Below, piece by piece: positions 37,482 through 47,661 of a DNA stretch of 64,000 nt. How positions within the stretch are numbered: the first letter of the stretch is position 1; each line of letters opens with the position of its first letter. Position numbers and translations under genes: made by a program. Below the pieces are notes generated by a model. The model saw only the letters and a list, made by a program, of their open reading frames with translations. It was not told the DNA's origin and ran no database searches. This DNA comes from Deinococcus taeanensis (GTDB lineage: Bacteria > Deinococcota > Deinococci > Deinococcales > Deinococcaceae), in assembly GCF_020229735.1 (NCBI RefSeq), contig NZ_CP083455.1:1887001-1951000 (forward strand). Direction: 5' to 3'.

Positions 37482-37600
37482 TAGTGTTTCGCGCTTGGTA
37501 GAGCCGAGACGACCGGGAGGCACCCGGACACGCACGAACCTTCTCCCCCGTCGGCTTGGGGCGTGTCGCAGCCAAATCCCATCTTTTATGGAGTTTCACG
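37482..37600 (+). promoter_or_regulatory. Structured leader of rplM, possible L13 autoregulatory element
   Basis: Three complementary pairs are seen: a local hairpin CCGGG (37513-37517)/CCCGG (37523-37527); AGCCGA (37502-37507) with TCGGCT (37551-37556); and GACACGC (37527-37533) with GCGTGTC (37561-37567). The last two cross each other, so they form a pseudoknot or are alternatives. The ribosome-binding site GGAG lies just downstream. L13 leaders are known in other phyla; whether this is homologous is unknown. Confidence 0.5.
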
Positions 37601-38025
37601 GTGAAAACCTACATCCCCAAGAATGACGAGCAGAACTGGGTCGTCGTGGACGCCACGAACGTGCCCCTGGGTCGCCTCGCGACGCTGATCGCCAGCCGCA
37701 TCCGCGGCAAGCACCGCCCTGACTTCACCCCGAACATGATTCAGGGTGACTTCGTGGTGGTCCTGAACGCCGAGAAGATCGCCCTGACCGGCAACAAGCT
37801 CGACGGCAAGGTCTACACCCGCTACACCGGCTACCAGGGTGGCCTGAAGACCGAAACCGCCCGCGAGGCGCTGAAGAAGCACCCCGAGCGCGTTATTGAG
37901 CACGCCGTGTTCGGCATGCTGCCCAAGGGCCGTCAGGGCCGTGCCATGCACAGCCGCCTGAAGGTGTACGCCGGCGAGACGCACCCCCACGCCGCTCAGA
38001 AACCCCAGACGCTCGAGGTCAAATA

Positions 38026-38026
<1 letters not shown>
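37601..38026 (+). CDS. rplM: 50S ribosomal protein L13
   Basis: A 141-residue large-subunit protein. It has the L13 core [26 protein letters not shown] near residue 10 and [24 protein letters not shown] near 108. GTG 37601 is chosen because it starts the family N-terminus [12 protein letters not shown] and has GGAG upstream; the frame from 37556 is too long. The stop overlaps the rpsI ATG by one base, the usual L13-S9 operon. Confidence 0.96.
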
Positions 38027-38427
<401 letters not shown>

Positions 38428-38443
38428 CGTTCGTTTCCCGCTG

Positions 38444-38472
38444 CTCCCCCTCCCACGCGGAGGGGGAGTTTC
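38444..38472 (+). terminator. rplM-rpsI terminator
   Basis: CTCCCCCTCC (38444-38453) and GGAGGGGGAG (38459-38468) pair perfectly with a five-base loop, followed by TTT. Confidence 0.85.
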
Positions 38473-38530
38473 CGTTGCCCCGGCGCGCTGGTGCCGCAGG
38501 CCCGGGCTGCGCGCCGCAGGAGAGCTGAGA

Positions 38531-39127
38531 GTGACCCATCCGAATCCGTCCATGACCGTGCCGTCCCCCTCCACCAGCGCGCCGGAAGGTGTGACCCTGG
38601 TGATCACCGAACGCGTGCGACCTTCACGCGTGGAGGCGTACGAGGCGTGGGCGCGGCGCCTCCACGCCCTGCTGGCCGCGCAGCCCGGCTTCCTCGGCGT
38701 GCACGTCCTGCGTGACCCGGCCGGGCCGCTGCCGGAGTACATCACGCTGCTGCGGTTCACTTCACACGCGGCGCTGGACGCCTGGCGGCTGAACCCGGCG
38801 TACCAGGACGCGCTGGCGCAGCTGAATCAGTTCACGGCGTCAGAGGTGGAATACCGCGAGGCGCAGGGGCTGGAGGCGTGGTTCGACCGGCCGGCCCGGC
38901 TGCCCGCCCCGCCGCTGTGGAAGAACATGGTGGTGGGTGTGGTGGGCGTGTACCCCCTGATCATGCTGTTCGCCACGCTGCTGCGGCCTGTGACGGCCGA
39001 TTGGCCCGGCTGGGCGGCGACGCTCGCCACGGCCACCCTCTCGACCGTGTTTCTGAACTGGCCGGTTCTGCCGTGGCTGTCACGACTGCTGCGGCCCTGG
39101 CTGTACCCGGCCCCTCGCCGCGGCTGA
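38531..39127 (+). CDS. ABM-domain protein with two membrane helices
   Basis: A 198-residue protein. Residues about 18-105 form an antibiotic-biosynthesis-monooxygenase (ABM) ferredoxin-like domain, with VTLVITERVRPSRVEAYEAWARRLHALLAAQPGFLGVHVLR-type sequence. Two helices follow (about 133-153 and 160-180), and the end is short and basic. This fusion of ABM with a two-helix tail is seen in many bacteria without a known role. GTG start with GGAGAG upstream. Confidence 0.8.
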   Translation: MTHPNPSMTVPSPSTSAPEGVTLVITERVRPSRVEAYEAWARRLHALLAAQPGFLGVHVLRDPAGPLPEYITLLRFTSHAALDAWRLNPAYQDALAQLNQFTASEVEYREAQGLEAWFDRPARLPAPPLWKNMVVGVVGVYPLIMLFATLLRPVTADWPGWAATLATATLSTVFLNWPVLPWLSRLLRPWLYPAPRRG

Positions 39128-39132
39128 GCCTC

Positions 39133-39188
39133 GGCAGAAGGAGAGGCGCCTGGGGGGATCAGGCCTCCAGAGCGCCTCTTCTTCTGCC
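39133..39188. terminator. Bidirectional terminator
   Basis: A 17-base arm at 39133-39149 pairs with 39172-39188 (one G-U pair) around a 22-base apical part, between convergent genes ending at 39127 and 39196. A pyrimidine-rich run occurs on the plus strand. Confidence 0.7.
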
Positions 39189-39195
39189 TGCGTGT

Positions 39196-39663
39196 TCAGG
39201 TCCAGGTGCCTTTGACCTCGCGCACGTGCAGGGTGGGCCCTTCGGCGGCCACCACCACCACCCGCGCGCCCTGCGGGGTGTCGGGGCCGGTGGCGCGCCA
39301 CTCGCTGTCACCCACGCGCACGCGGCCCATGCCGTTCACGATGGGCGTTACGACCGTCACGGTCTGCCCCACCAGCCGGCTGGAGCCCCGGTTGACCCGG
39401 CCCGCTTCGGGCGAGTCGGGCAGCAGGCGGGTGATGTACCGCCGGCCCAGGAGGACCGCAGCGACGCTGAGCAGCGCGAACAGCAGCACCTGCACGGCGA
39501 CCGGCAGGGGCAGCACGAAGACCAGGAGCCCCATCGTGAAGGCTGACAGCGCGAGCCACACGAAGAAGATGCCGGGCGCAGCAACTTCCAGGATCAGGAG
39601 CAGGGCGCCCAGCACCCACCAGTGCCAGGCTTGAATGCGGTCCAGGGTGGGCAGCCAGTCCAT
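39196..39663 (-). CDS. NfeD family membrane protein
   Basis: A 155-residue protein. N-terminal hydrophobic helices lie at about 16-33, 36-52 and 55-73. A C-terminal OB-fold domain (about 88-150) contains SRLVGQTVTVVTPIVNGMGRVRVGDSEW. Short NfeD proteins partner stomatin/SPFH proteins, and here the SPFH gene ends three bases upstream. The pair probably organises membrane microdomains or quality control. Confidence 0.87.
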   Translation of the reverse strand: MDWLPTLDRIQAWHWWVLGALLLILEVAAPGIFFVWLALSAFTMGLLVFVLPLPVAVQVLLFALLSVAAVLLGRRYITRLLPDSPEAGRVNRGSSRLVGQTVTVVTPIVNGMGRVRVGDSEWRATGPDTPQGARVVVVAAEGPTLHVREVKGTWT

Positions 39664-39666
39664 GGT

Positions 39667-40587
39667 CTACCCGCGCCGCGGGCCGAAGGCCTCACGGGCA
39701 ATTTCAGCCACGCCGCTCAGGCTGCCGAGAATACTGGTGGCTTCAAGCGGCAGAATCAGGGTCTTCTGGTTGGGGGCGCTGGCCAGGTCCTTCAGGGCGT
39801 CCACGTAACGCTGCGCGACGAAGTAGTTGATGGCCTGCACGTTCCCTGCAGCGATGGCCTCACTGACCAGCCGGGTGGCTTCGGCTTCGGCCTGCGCCTG
39901 CCGCTCGCGGGCTTCGGATTCCAGGAACGCGGCCTGGCGGCGGCCCTCGGCGGACAGGATTTCCGCCTGCTTCTCCCCTTCGGCCTTGAGGATCGCGGCC
40001 TGCCGGAACCCTTCGGCGTCGAGGATGTTGGCGCGCTTCTCGCGTTCGGCCTTCATCTGGCGGGCCATGCTGGCCACCAGATCGGCGGGTGGTTTGATAT
40101 CCTTGACCTCAATGCGGGTGACCTTGACGCCCCACGGCTCGGTTGCCTCATCCACGACAAGCAGGAGCCTGGCGTTGATCTGGTCGCGGTTGCTGAGCAG
40201 TTCGTCCAGGTCCATGCTTCCCATGACCGTGCGGATGTTCGTCATGGTGAGGTTCAGGGTGGCCTGCTGCAGGTTGCTGACCTCGTAGCTGGCCTTGGCA
40301 GCGTCCAGAACCTGGTAGAACACCACGCCGTCCACGGTGACAAGCGCGTTGTCCTTGGTGATGACCTCCTGACTGGGCACGTCCAGCACCTGCTCCATCA
40401 TGTTCACGCGGCGGCCGATGCGGTCGATGTACGGCACGATGATGTTCAGGCCGGGCTTGAGGGTCCGTTGAAACCGGCCGAACCGTTCCTGCGTCCACTC
40501 GGAGCCCTGCGGCACACTCTTGACGCCGGAGAACAACGTGACGATCACCAGCAGCAGCAGCACACCCACGAAAACAGTGAATCCCAT
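39667..40587 (-). CDS. SPFH/stomatin-like membrane protein
   Basis: A 306-residue inner-membrane protein. One N-terminal helix (about 2-19, [18 protein letters not shown]) precedes a SPFH domain: [33 protein letters not shown] near residues 24-56 and [25 protein letters not shown] near 75. A long coiled coil rich in Ala, Glu, Arg and Gln (about 190-255) drives oligomerisation. ATG 40587 has GGGAGG upstream. Middle gene of a three-gene operon with a histidine phosphatase and NfeD. Confidence 0.9.
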   Translation of the reverse strand: MGFTVFVGVLLLLVIVTLFSGVKSVPQGSEWTQERFGRFQRTLKPGLNIIVPYIDRIGRRVNMMEQVLDVPSQEVITKDNALVTVDGVVFYQVLDAAKASYEVSNLQQATLNLTMTNIRTVMGSMDLDELLSNRDQINARLLLVVDEATEPWGVKVTRIEVKDIKPPADLVASMARQMKAEREKRANILDAEGFRQAAILKAEGEKQAEILSAEGRRQAAFLESEARERQAQAEAEATRLVSEAIAAGNVQAINYFVAQRYVDALKDLASAPNQKTLILPLEATSILGSLSGVAEIAREAFGPRRG

Positions 40588-40600
40588 AGCTTGCCTCCCT

Positions 40601-41164
40601 TTACGGGGCAGTACGCGCCCCTGTGCCCGGCGGTTCCCACGCCACGCTCTGCACGCCCAGCAGGGGCAGGTCCCGCCACAGCGGGGAGGGATCAACGCCG
40701 CGCAGGGCCCCCACAAGCAGACTGATGACCGTACCGTGGGCCACGAGCGCCACGCTGCCCTGCGTGTTGACGTCCATCACGGCGTTGACAGCCGTCGTGA
40801 ACCGGCTGAGGGCGTCACGGGCGCTTTCCTCACCGGTCACGACGCGGTCCGGGTACAGGAAGAACCGGCGGTCGTCCTCGTTGAACCCGGCCGGGTCGGG
40901 ACGCCAGGGCGCGGTGTAGCGCAGCTGCTCGTGAAGACCCTGCATGGGGCGCAGCGCAACGCCCAGCAGGGTGGCCAGGCCCTGCGCGGTGGCGTGCGCC
41001 TTGGGTTCGGTGGAGCACACCACGATCTGCGGACGGGGGTGGAGCCCTGCGGCAACGGCGGGCAGGTCGTTCAGAGCCCCGGCGGCCAGTGTCCACTCGT
41101 GCGCGGGTACGCCCGGCTGACACTCCGGCCGGGCGTGCTTGATCAGATGCAGCGTTCGGGTCAC
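40601..41164 (-). CDS. Histidine phosphatase family protein
   Basis: A 187-residue cytoplasmic protein of the phosphoglycerate mutase-like superfamily. The N-terminal catalytic block is [12 protein letters not shown] near residue 7: the nucleophile His is present, but the first Arg of the usual RHG is Lys and Gly is Ala. The second His is in [15 protein letters not shown] near 140, and [12 protein letters not shown] carries the acid. ATP- or phosphoprotein substrates cannot be told from sequence. GTG 41164 has no good ribosome-binding site. It heads the operon with SPFH and NfeD genes. Confidence 0.78.
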   Translation of the reverse strand: MTRTLHLIKHARPECQPGVPAHEWTLAAGALNDLPAVAAGLHPRPQIVVCSTEPKAHATAQGLATLLGVALRPMQGLHEQLRYTAPWRPDPAGFNEDDRRFFLYPDRVVTGEESARDALSRFTTAVNAVMDVNTQGSVALVAHGTVISLLVGALRGVDPSPLWRDLPLLGVQSVAWEPPGTGARTAP

Positions 41165-41248
41165 GCGTGCAGGAAAGCACGCCGGGCCGGCGGAACGCCT
41201 GAGTGCAATCGCGTAGATGCCCGGGCGGCGCGGCGGGCCGGTCACCGC

Positions 41249-41254
41249 TAGACT
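41249..41254 (+). promoter_or_regulatory. -10 element of the ModF-like gene
   Basis: TAGACT ends six bases before GTG 41261, a leaderless layout with a GTG start. Confidence 0.55.
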
Positions 41255-41260
41255 TCCAGG

Positions 41261-42709
41261 GTGAGTGCGCCGCTGGTGAGCCTGAAGAACGTGGACGTGA
41301 TCGCCGGGGGCCGCGCGCTGCTGCGCGACGTGACGCTGGACGTTGAGCGCGGCGCGGCGCTGCGCCTGTGGGGACCCAACGGCGGGGGGAAAACGACGCT
41401 GTTGCGGCTGCTGGCCGGTCAGGTGGCCCCGGTGCGGGGGGACCGGCGGTACGCGCTGGGCGGCGAGGTGCAGCGCTCGGCGGTGCGGGCACGGCGCACC
41501 CTGAGTGTGGTCGGGCCGGATGCCGAGGCCTTCTACCTGACGCGTGAGTGGGTGCAGAGCGTTCAGGACGTGCTGCTGGGCGCCCTGAGCGGCGAGCGGC
41601 TGAACCTGTGGGACGCCACCCCCCCAGACCGGGCGCGGGTGCAGGAGGTCGCGGCCCTCACCGGCCTGGAGCCGCTGCTGGAGCGGGACGTCCGGACACT
41701 GAGTCACGGGCAGCGGCGCCGCGTGATGCTGGGCGCCGCCCTGATGCCCGCCCCGGAGCTGCTGCTGCTCGACGAGTTCACAGACGGCCTGAGCGGCGCG
41801 GCCCGCGCGGACCTGGGGACGCTGCTGGAAAGGGTGCACGCCGCGGGCGTGGCGGTGGTGCTGGCCTCGCACCGCCCGGAGGAGGCGCCGGCTCTGCCCT
41901 GGCGGACCCTGCACGTGTCCGGGGGGACGGTGCGCATCGGGACACCGGACGCGGAAGCGTGCCGCGCTCCGCTGCCCCTGCCGGACTCCCCCCGTGCAGG
42001 CGGGACCCTGGTACGCCTCACGGCGGCCAAGGTGTTCCGTAACGGTCACCGCGCGCTGGGTCCCCTGAGCTGGACCTGGGACGCCGGGCAGCACTGGCTG
42101 GTGACCGGTGAGAATGGCAGCGGCAAGAGCACCCTGGCGCGCCTGATTGCCGGGGAGCTGCACGCCGCGCTGGGCGGACGGGTGGACCGCCCCTTTCTGC
42201 GCCCGGACCGGTTGAGCGAACGGCGCGCCGGCATCGGGCTGGTGAGCGCGGAACTGGGAATCCGGCAGCGGCGGGACTGGACGGGCCGTGAGGTGATCGG
42301 CAGCGCCTGGAGCGGCACGGAAGGTTTTGCGCCTGCCCTGACGGCCGCGCAGGCAACCGAGGTGGCACGGCTCGCGGAAACACTGGACCTGACAGCCCTG
42401 CTGAACCGGCCCGCGGAGGTGCTTTCACAGGGACAGTTGCGGCGCCTGCTGCTGGCGCGCGCCGTGGCGCACCGGCCCGCACTCCTGATCCTGGATGAGG
42501 GCCTGGACTTCCTGGACGCCGCCTCACGCACCGCGTTCCTGGCGCTGCTGCCCGGTCTGGTGCGCGCCGGCACGCACGTGATGGTGATCGCGCACCGCCC
42601 GTCGGACGCCGTGGCAGGTCTCACGCATCACCTGCACCTGCACGGCGGTGAGGTGGTGTGGGCGCGCGCGTTGCCGTCAGACTCGGCTCACCTTCAGGCT
42701 CTACCCTGA
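41261..42709 (+). CDS. Double ABC ATPase, ModF-like
   Basis: A 482-residue soluble protein with two ABC ATPase domains and no membrane helix. Domain 1 has GPNGGGKTTLLRLL near residue 40, LSHGQRRRVML and LLLLDEFTDGLS. Domain 2 has GENGSGKSTLARLI near 284, LSQGQLRRLLLA and LLILDEGLDFLD. The LDEx followed by D rather than LDEPT resembles ModF/PhrA proteins linked to molybdenum metabolism. A molybdoenzyme lies elsewhere in the window but not next to it. Substrate or partner unknown. Confidence 0.8.
   Translation: MSAPLVSLKNVDVIAGGRALLRDVTLDVERGAALRLWGPNGGGKTTLLRLLAGQVAPVRGDRRYALGGEVQRSAVRARRTLSVVGPDAEAFYLTREWVQSVQDVLLGALSGERLNLWDATPPDRARVQEVAALTGLEPLLERDVRTLSHGQRRRVMLGAALMPAPELLLLDEFTDGLSGAARADLGTLLERVHAAGVAVVLASHRPEEAPALPWRTLHVSGGTVRIGTPDAEACRAPLPLPDSPRAGGTLVRLTAAKVFRNGHRALGPLSWTWDAGQHWLVTGENGSGKSTLARLIAGELHAALGGRVDRPFLRPDRLSERRAGIGLVSAELGIRQRRDWTGREVIGSAWSGTEGFAPALTAAQATEVARLAETLDLTALLNRPAEVLSQGQLRRLLLARAVAHRPALLILDEGLDFLDAASRTAFLALLPGLVRAGTHVMVIAHRPSDAVAGLTHHLHLHGGEVVWARALPSDSAHLQALP
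42702..42707 (+). promoter_or_regulatory. -10 element of the 42715 gene
   Basis: TACCCT ends seven bases before ATG 42715 and overlaps the stop of the preceding gene. Confidence 0.5.
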
Positions 42710-42714
42710 CGCTC

Positions 42715-43287
42715 ATGAACCGTGCCCTGAGCATCCTCGCCCTGCTGGCCGCCACCGCGCTGCCCCTCTCTGCCCTGGCGCAGACCACCCCGGCCACCAG
42801 CACGGCCGCGCCCGCCACGGGCCGCACCGTGGAGGCCGTGACCGCCACCAGCCCCAAGGGCTACTCGATCCGCGTTCCGGCCGGGTGGATTCCACTGAAG
42901 AACGTGCCGGGCGCGGACGTGGCGTTCATCAACCGCAGCACCGGCACGGTGCGCCCCACCGTGACCGTGCAGGTGCAGGACGTGGACCCGAAACTGAAGG
43001 CCACCCTGGCGGACTTCCGGGATCTGTTCGCGGCGCAGCTCCCGAAGGAAGTGCCCAAATTCCGGATGCTGGGCGAGAAAACCATCAAGCTTGGCGGGGG
43101 CACCTCCGCGATCCTGTGGTCCTACCTGGGTGACGGTGAGGGCGGTGCGGTCCGCTGGACGCAGGTGTTCGCCGTGAAGAACAACCGCCTGTTCACGGCG
43201 ACGCTGGTGCAGCCCAGCGGAACGACCAGCGACCTGATCGAAGAGGGCCGCGCGATTCTCAGCAGCCTGACCCTCACCACCAGGTAA
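42715..43287 (+). CDS. Secreted protein of unknown function
   Basis: A 190-residue exported protein with a signal peptide ending about residue 22 (MNRALSILALLAATALPLSALAQ) and a Thr/Pro/Ala linker. The mature domain has SPKGYSIRVPAGWIPLKN, ATLADFRDLFAAQLPKEV, GEKTIKLGGGTSAILWSYL and VFAVKNNRLFTATLVQPS. This order, a membrane-or-lipid-like probe strand followed by a helix and sheet, resembles the PsbP/DUF1795-type (Mog1/PsbP) fold, but that is a shape-level guess. A strong hairpin follows. Confidence 0.65.
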   Translation: MNRALSILALLAATALPLSALAQTTPATSTAAPATGRTVEAVTATSPKGYSIRVPAGWIPLKNVPGADVAFINRSTGTVRPTVTVQVQDVDPKLKATLADFRDLFAAQLPKEVPKFRMLGEKTIKLGGGTSAILWSYLGDGEGGAVRWTQVFAVKNNRLFTATLVQPSGTTSDLIEEGRAILSSLTLTTR

Positions 43288-43301
43288 AGATCCTCAGCCG
43301 T

Positions 43302-43329
43302 GCAGGGGGCCCCGGCCGGGGCCCCCTGC
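43302..43329. terminator. Bidirectional terminator
   Basis: A perfect 28-base inverted repeat between convergent genes ending at 43287 and 43331. It would fold as a 12-pair stem with a minimal loop. No T-run. Confidence 0.7.
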
Positions 43330-43330
43330 G

Positions 43331-44143
43331 TCATGCCGGCGCGGCAGCCTGAAGGCGGTCGGCCCAGGCGTGCAGAAACTCGCCCAGCCGCGCCTGCTCA
43401 GGCACCTGCGCCGACGCGTGCCGGGCCAGGAGCGGCAACGTGCCCACCTGCACCCCGAACGCCGCGACCTCCAGCATGGCCTCGTCGTTGTCGCTGTCCC
43501 CAAACGCGACGGTACGGTCGTGCGCAATCCCCAGCCGGTCGGCGATCAGGGTCAGGGCCGCGCCCTTGTGCGCGCCTTCCGGGGTGACGGTCAGAAAGTG
43601 CGGGTACGGGTCCTGCGCGCCGGTCAGCACAAGGTGCGGGTGTGTGCCCCGCAGTCGCCCGGCGAAATCCGACACCTGCGGGTGGTAGTACCCGGCTTTC
43701 AGGATGCCGCTGCGGGGCGCGTCTGTCAGGGGCCGGTACTGGCGCAGCTGCATCCACGGTTCGGGCTTCATGTCGCCGGGCAGGTCCACGTACAGGGTGT
43801 CGGCGGTGAACAGCACCACGCGCGCGCCGGGCAGTTCGTGGGCCAGCACGGCTTCCAGGTCAGCGTCACTGAAACTGGCTTCGCTGTGCAGGTCCTCTCC
43901 CACCATGATGCGGCCGCCGTTGTTCGTGGCGACCGCGTCGGGCTGCATCGCCCGGCAGACCTGGGAGGGCGGCGTGTCCCGCCCGGTGATGATCGCCAGG
44001 TGCACGCCCAGTGTTTTCAGGCGCGCCAGGGCCTGCGCTGTGTCGGCAGCCACCTCACGGCCGGCGTCGGGAATGAGGGTGCCGTCGAGGTCAAAGGCCA
44101 TCAGGAGCGGCAGGGTGGTGGGCAGGTGTGCGGGCAGGATCAC
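43331..44143 (-). CDS. HAD-superfamily hydrolase, Cof-like
   Basis: A 270-residue cytoplasmic phosphatase of the HAD IIB (Cof) type, usually acting on sugar phosphates or nucleotides. Motif 1 MAFDLDGTLIPD near residue 15, motif 2 LAIITGRDTPP near 48, motif 3 Lys in EGAHKGAAL near 200 and motif 4 VAFGDSDNDEAMLE near 222. The cap is between motifs 2 and 3. Start GTG 44143 has a -10 seven bases upstream; the open frame to 44326 is shadow. Confidence 0.88.
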   Translation of the reverse strand: MILPAHLPTTLPLLMAFDLDGTLIPDAGREVAADTAQALARLKTLGVHLAIITGRDTPPSQVCRAMQPDAVATNNGGRIMVGEDLHSEASFSDADLEAVLAHELPGARVVLFTADTLYVDLPGDMKPEPWMQLRQYRPLTDAPRSGILKAGYYHPQVSDFAGRLRGTHPHLVLTGAQDPYPHFLTVTPEGAHKGAALTLIADRLGIAHDRTVAFGDSDNDEAMLEVAAFGVQVGTLPLLARHASAQVPEQARLGEFLHAWADRLQAAAPA

Positions 44144-44150
44144 GCGGGGC

Positions 44151-44156
44151 AGCCTA
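44151..44156 (-). promoter_or_regulatory. -10 element of the HAD gene
   Basis: TAGGCT on the minus strand ends seven bases before GTG 44143. Confidence 0.5.
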
Positions 44157-44241
44157 GCAACTCTGCCTGGGCCCGCGCGAGGACCCCGGCCACAAGCGAG
44201 CGGCGCGGCCGGCGTCACCGGCTCAGTGCACCCGGGCTGCA

Positions 44242-44277
44242 CAAGAACGATGCCGCCCCCGAGGTCGGGGGCGGCAT
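44242..44277 (-). terminator. rplS terminator
   Basis: A 13-pair perfect stem (44250-44262 with 44265-44277) lies 20 bases after the rplS stop; on the minus strand it runs into CGTTCTTG. Confidence 0.8.
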
Positions 44278-44297
44278 TCGCAGAGCGGGAGGGAGGG

Positions 44298-44717
44298 TTA
44301 CCCTTCGTTCTTGGCGGCCTGGGCACGCGCGGCGTCTTTCATCACGCGGCTGCGGTCGCTCTTGATGCGGGCCGCCTTGCCGCGCAGGTCGCGCAGGTAG
44401 TACAGCTTGGCGCGGCGGACCTTACCACGCTCGAGGACGCTGATCTTGGCGACCAGGGGGCTGTTGAAAGGGAACACGCGCTCCACACCTTCACCGAAGG
44501 AGATCTTGCGAACGGTGAAGCTCTTGCGGCTGCCGGCGCCGTTGATGGCGATCACAACGCCTTCGAAGGCCTGGTTGCGGGTGCGGGTGCCTTCGACGAC
44601 CTTGGTTTCCACGCGGACGGTATCGCCAGGGCGGAACTCGGGCAGGTCGGCTTTCAGGTGGGGCTGCTCGACGGCGCGCAGGATGGCGCCACGGTTCGCT
44701 TTGATGGTGTGCTGCAT
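44298..44717 (-). CDS. rplS: 50S ribosomal protein L19
   Basis: A 139-residue large-subunit protein. The core is typical: [60 protein letters not shown], then [26 protein letters not shown]. The C-terminal [16 protein letters not shown] tail is an extension beyond many L19 proteins and resembles Deinococcus L19. ATG 44717 has GGAG upstream. Monocistronic, behind a good promoter and about 110-base leader. Confidence 0.95.
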   Translation of the reverse strand: MQHTIKANRGAILRAVEQPHLKADLPEFRPGDTVRVETKVVEGTRTRNQAFEGVVIAINGAGSRKSFTVRKISFGEGVERVFPFNSPLVAKISVLERGKVRRAKLYYLRDLRGKAARIKSDRSRVMKDAARAQAAKNEG

Positions 44718-44826
44718 GGGTTGCTCCTTCGGGCAGCGGACCGTCCCACGGTCCTGCAGTCTGCAGGCAGAGACGTTCATGCTCCTGTTGAACGGGCCGC
44801 GCCCACGCTGGGGCAGCCGACCGGAC
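44718..44826 (-). promoter_or_regulatory. Leader of rplS with a hairpin
   Basis: About 109 bases from the predicted start to the ATG. It contains GGACCGT and ACGGTCC (one strand to the other around a GGG loop), plus CTGCAG repeats beside it, just ahead of the ribosome-binding site GAAGGAGC. Could be an autoregulatory site for L19; this is inference. Confidence 0.35.
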
Positions 44827-44832
44827 CGTACG

Positions 44833-44861
44833 AGTATACGCGGCCTCCCCCGGCAGGGCAA
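44833..44861 (-). promoter_or_regulatory. Promoter of rplS
   Basis: On the minus strand TTGCCC (44861 to 44856), 17 bases, then TATACT (44838 to 44833). Confidence 0.7.
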
Positions 44862-45125
44862 GTCAAACAGGGGGCACCTTCGGGCGCGGACAGGCGCAGC
44901 CGACCGAATTCCTCTGAGACAGACGGAAAAATGCCCCAGGGCCAGGCAGGGCAGGAACCCGGTCAGGCGCCGATGCAGGTCCTGCCGCAGGTTGGGGAAG
45001 CGGGGGTGGAGATGATGACGGGACAGGGCGCACTGTGCCAGCCACAGGCGTGCGATGACCTGGCACCCCTGAAGAATGAGAGGGCCGGGCAGCCCCGCCC
45101 GGGCTGCGCGGGCCTCACCTGCAGA

Positions 45126-45656
45126 TCATGGGTGGGTGGGCACCCAGAAGCGCAGGAACGGTTTCGGGTGGTCGTCAATCCGGAACTCCCCCTCCAGGAC
45201 CCCTGCGTTCTTCTCAATGGCGCGGCGTGACCCGGTGTTGTCGGCGTCGCAGGTGAGCAGGGCCTGCGCGATACCGAGTTGATGGGCGCGTTTGAGCGAG
45301 AGCTGGAGGATGCGTGTGGCGTGGCCCTGCCGGCGCGCACTGGGACGGACCTCGTACCCGATGTGCCCACCGAACTGCCGCAGCCGGTCGTTCAGGGTAT
45401 GACGGACGCTGGCGCGGCCCAGGTACGTGTCGCCTTCGACGAGCCACAGGTACTCGGAGTGCACGAAGCCGTCCGGGAGAGGCTGGCCGGGCGCGAAGCG
45501 GCACAGGTGTGCGAGGAAGGAGGGAAAGTCACGTTGCATGTCCGGCACGTTGAAACGCAGGGTGTCACCCAGGCCGCTGCCGCTGGACTGGGCTTCCCGA
45601 ACGGCTTCCAGGAAGCTGGCCTTGTATCTCCCGGCGGGCTGGACGAGTTCTGGCAT
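45126..45656 (-). CDS. GNAT-family N-acetyltransferase
   Basis: A 176-residue acetyltransferase of the RimJ/RimL-like branch. The acetyl-CoA block [22 protein letters not shown] is near residues 100-121 and the terminal region has [20 protein letters not shown]-terminal [20 protein letters not shown] fits the family of putative acetyltransferases with HxSExLW-type block ([25 protein letters not shown]). Substrate unknown. ATG 45656 has TACGGT five bases upstream. Confidence 0.87.
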   Translation of the reverse strand: MPELVQPAGRYKASFLEAVREAQSSGSGLGDTLRFNVPDMQRDFPSFLAHLCRFAPGQPLPDGFVHSEYLWLVEGDTYLGRASVRHTLNDRLRQFGGHIGYEVRPSARRQGHATRILQLSLKRAHQLGIAQALLTCDADNTGSRRAIEKNAGVLEGEFRIDDHPKPFLRFWVPTHP

Positions 45657-45833
45657 GTCCTACCGTACGAACTGCAGCCGGCACCGGCTTCAGCCAGATG
45701 GCGCAGCTTCCGCCGCAGCGTCCGGGCGTACCGGACGGGCTCGACCAGCGCGGAGCGCGGAATTCACCAGCCGCCCTGGTCAATCCGGTCCGAACACCCG
45801 CCCACGACACCATAAAACCACCCACCCGCACCG

Positions 45834-45839
45834 TACAAT
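45834..45839 (+). promoter_or_regulatory. -10 element of lipB
   Basis: TACAAT ends six bases before ATG 45846, a near-consensus leaderless layout. Confidence 0.6.
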
Positions 45840-45845
45840 CGCCCC

Positions 45846-46565
45846 ATGACCCACCCCGCCTTCGACGTTCAGGACCTCGGCAGACTGCCGTACCGGGACG
45901 CCTGGGACCTTCAGAAACGCACCCACGCGAGCGTGGTGGGCGGGCAGGTGCCCCCCACGCTGCTGCTTGTGGAACACCCACCGGTGCTCACCCTGGGCCG
46001 CAAGGCCAGGGAAGGCGCCAACATCATCGTCACCCGCGACTACCTCCACGCCCAGGGGATCGAGGTCGTGGACGTGGAACGCGGTGGGGACGTCACGTAC
46101 CACGGCCCCGGCCAGCTGGTCGCCTACGCCATCTTCCCGGTGGGCCGGCGCGTCGTGGACTTCCTGCGCCTCCTGGAACAGGCCACGATCAGCGCCCTGC
46201 ACGACCTGGGACTCAGCGACGCCCGCCCCAATCCCGGGTACGCCGGCGTGTACGTCACGCCGCGCGACGTGAACGGCCTGCCGTACGATCAGAAAATCGC
46301 GTCGTTCGGCGTCGCCGTGCAGCGCCACGTGGCCCTGCACGGCCTGGCCCTGAATGTTACCGCCAACCTCCAGCACTTCGACCTGATCGTTCCCTGCGGC
46401 CTCACCCAGACGCACATGACCAGCGTGCAGCGCGAATACGATCTGCGCGACCTGCACCGAACGGCCAGCATGAGCGACGCGAAAGCCGCCCTGACCCGCG
46501 CCTTCCAGACCACCTTCGCCAGTTACGACTGGACGCTGCCCGCCGCCGCGGCAGCCGGGAGCTGA
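45846..46565 (+). CDS. lipB: Octanoyltransferase
   Basis: A 239-residue cytoplasmic enzyme that moves octanoate from acyl carrier protein to lipoyl domains. Signatures: [14 protein letters not shown] near residue 39, [24 protein letters not shown] near 77 and the Lys/Cys pair region [25 protein letters not shown] followed by IVPCGL with the catalytic Cys near 181. Upstream of lipA with five bases between stop and ATG, so the two form the lipoate operon. Confidence 0.95.
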   Translation: MTHPAFDVQDLGRLPYRDAWDLQKRTHASVVGGQVPPTLLLVEHPPVLTLGRKAREGANIIVTRDYLHAQGIEVVDVERGGDVTYHGPGQLVAYAIFPVGRRVVDFLRLLEQATISALHDLGLSDARPNPGYAGVYVTPRDVNGLPYDQKIASFGVAVQRHVALHGLALNVTANLQHFDLIVPCGLTQTHMTSVQREYDLRDLHRTASMSDAKAALTRAFQTTFASYDWTLPAAAAAGS

Positions 46566-46570
46566 ACCCC

Positions 46571-47560
<990 letters not shown>

Positions 47561-47575
47561 CCTCACACGGCACAC

Positions 47576-47605
47576 AACGGCCGGCGCCCCACCCCGCCGG
47601 CCGTT
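47576..47605 (+). terminator. lipBA terminator
   Basis: AACGGCCGGCG (47576-47586) and CGCCGGCCGTT (47595-47605) pair perfectly over an eight-base loop. Confidence 0.75.
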
Positions 47606-47661
47606 GCGCCGTTCTGGGGCGGCCACAGGGCAGGCCGACCCTGACAGCAGGAGCATTCACC

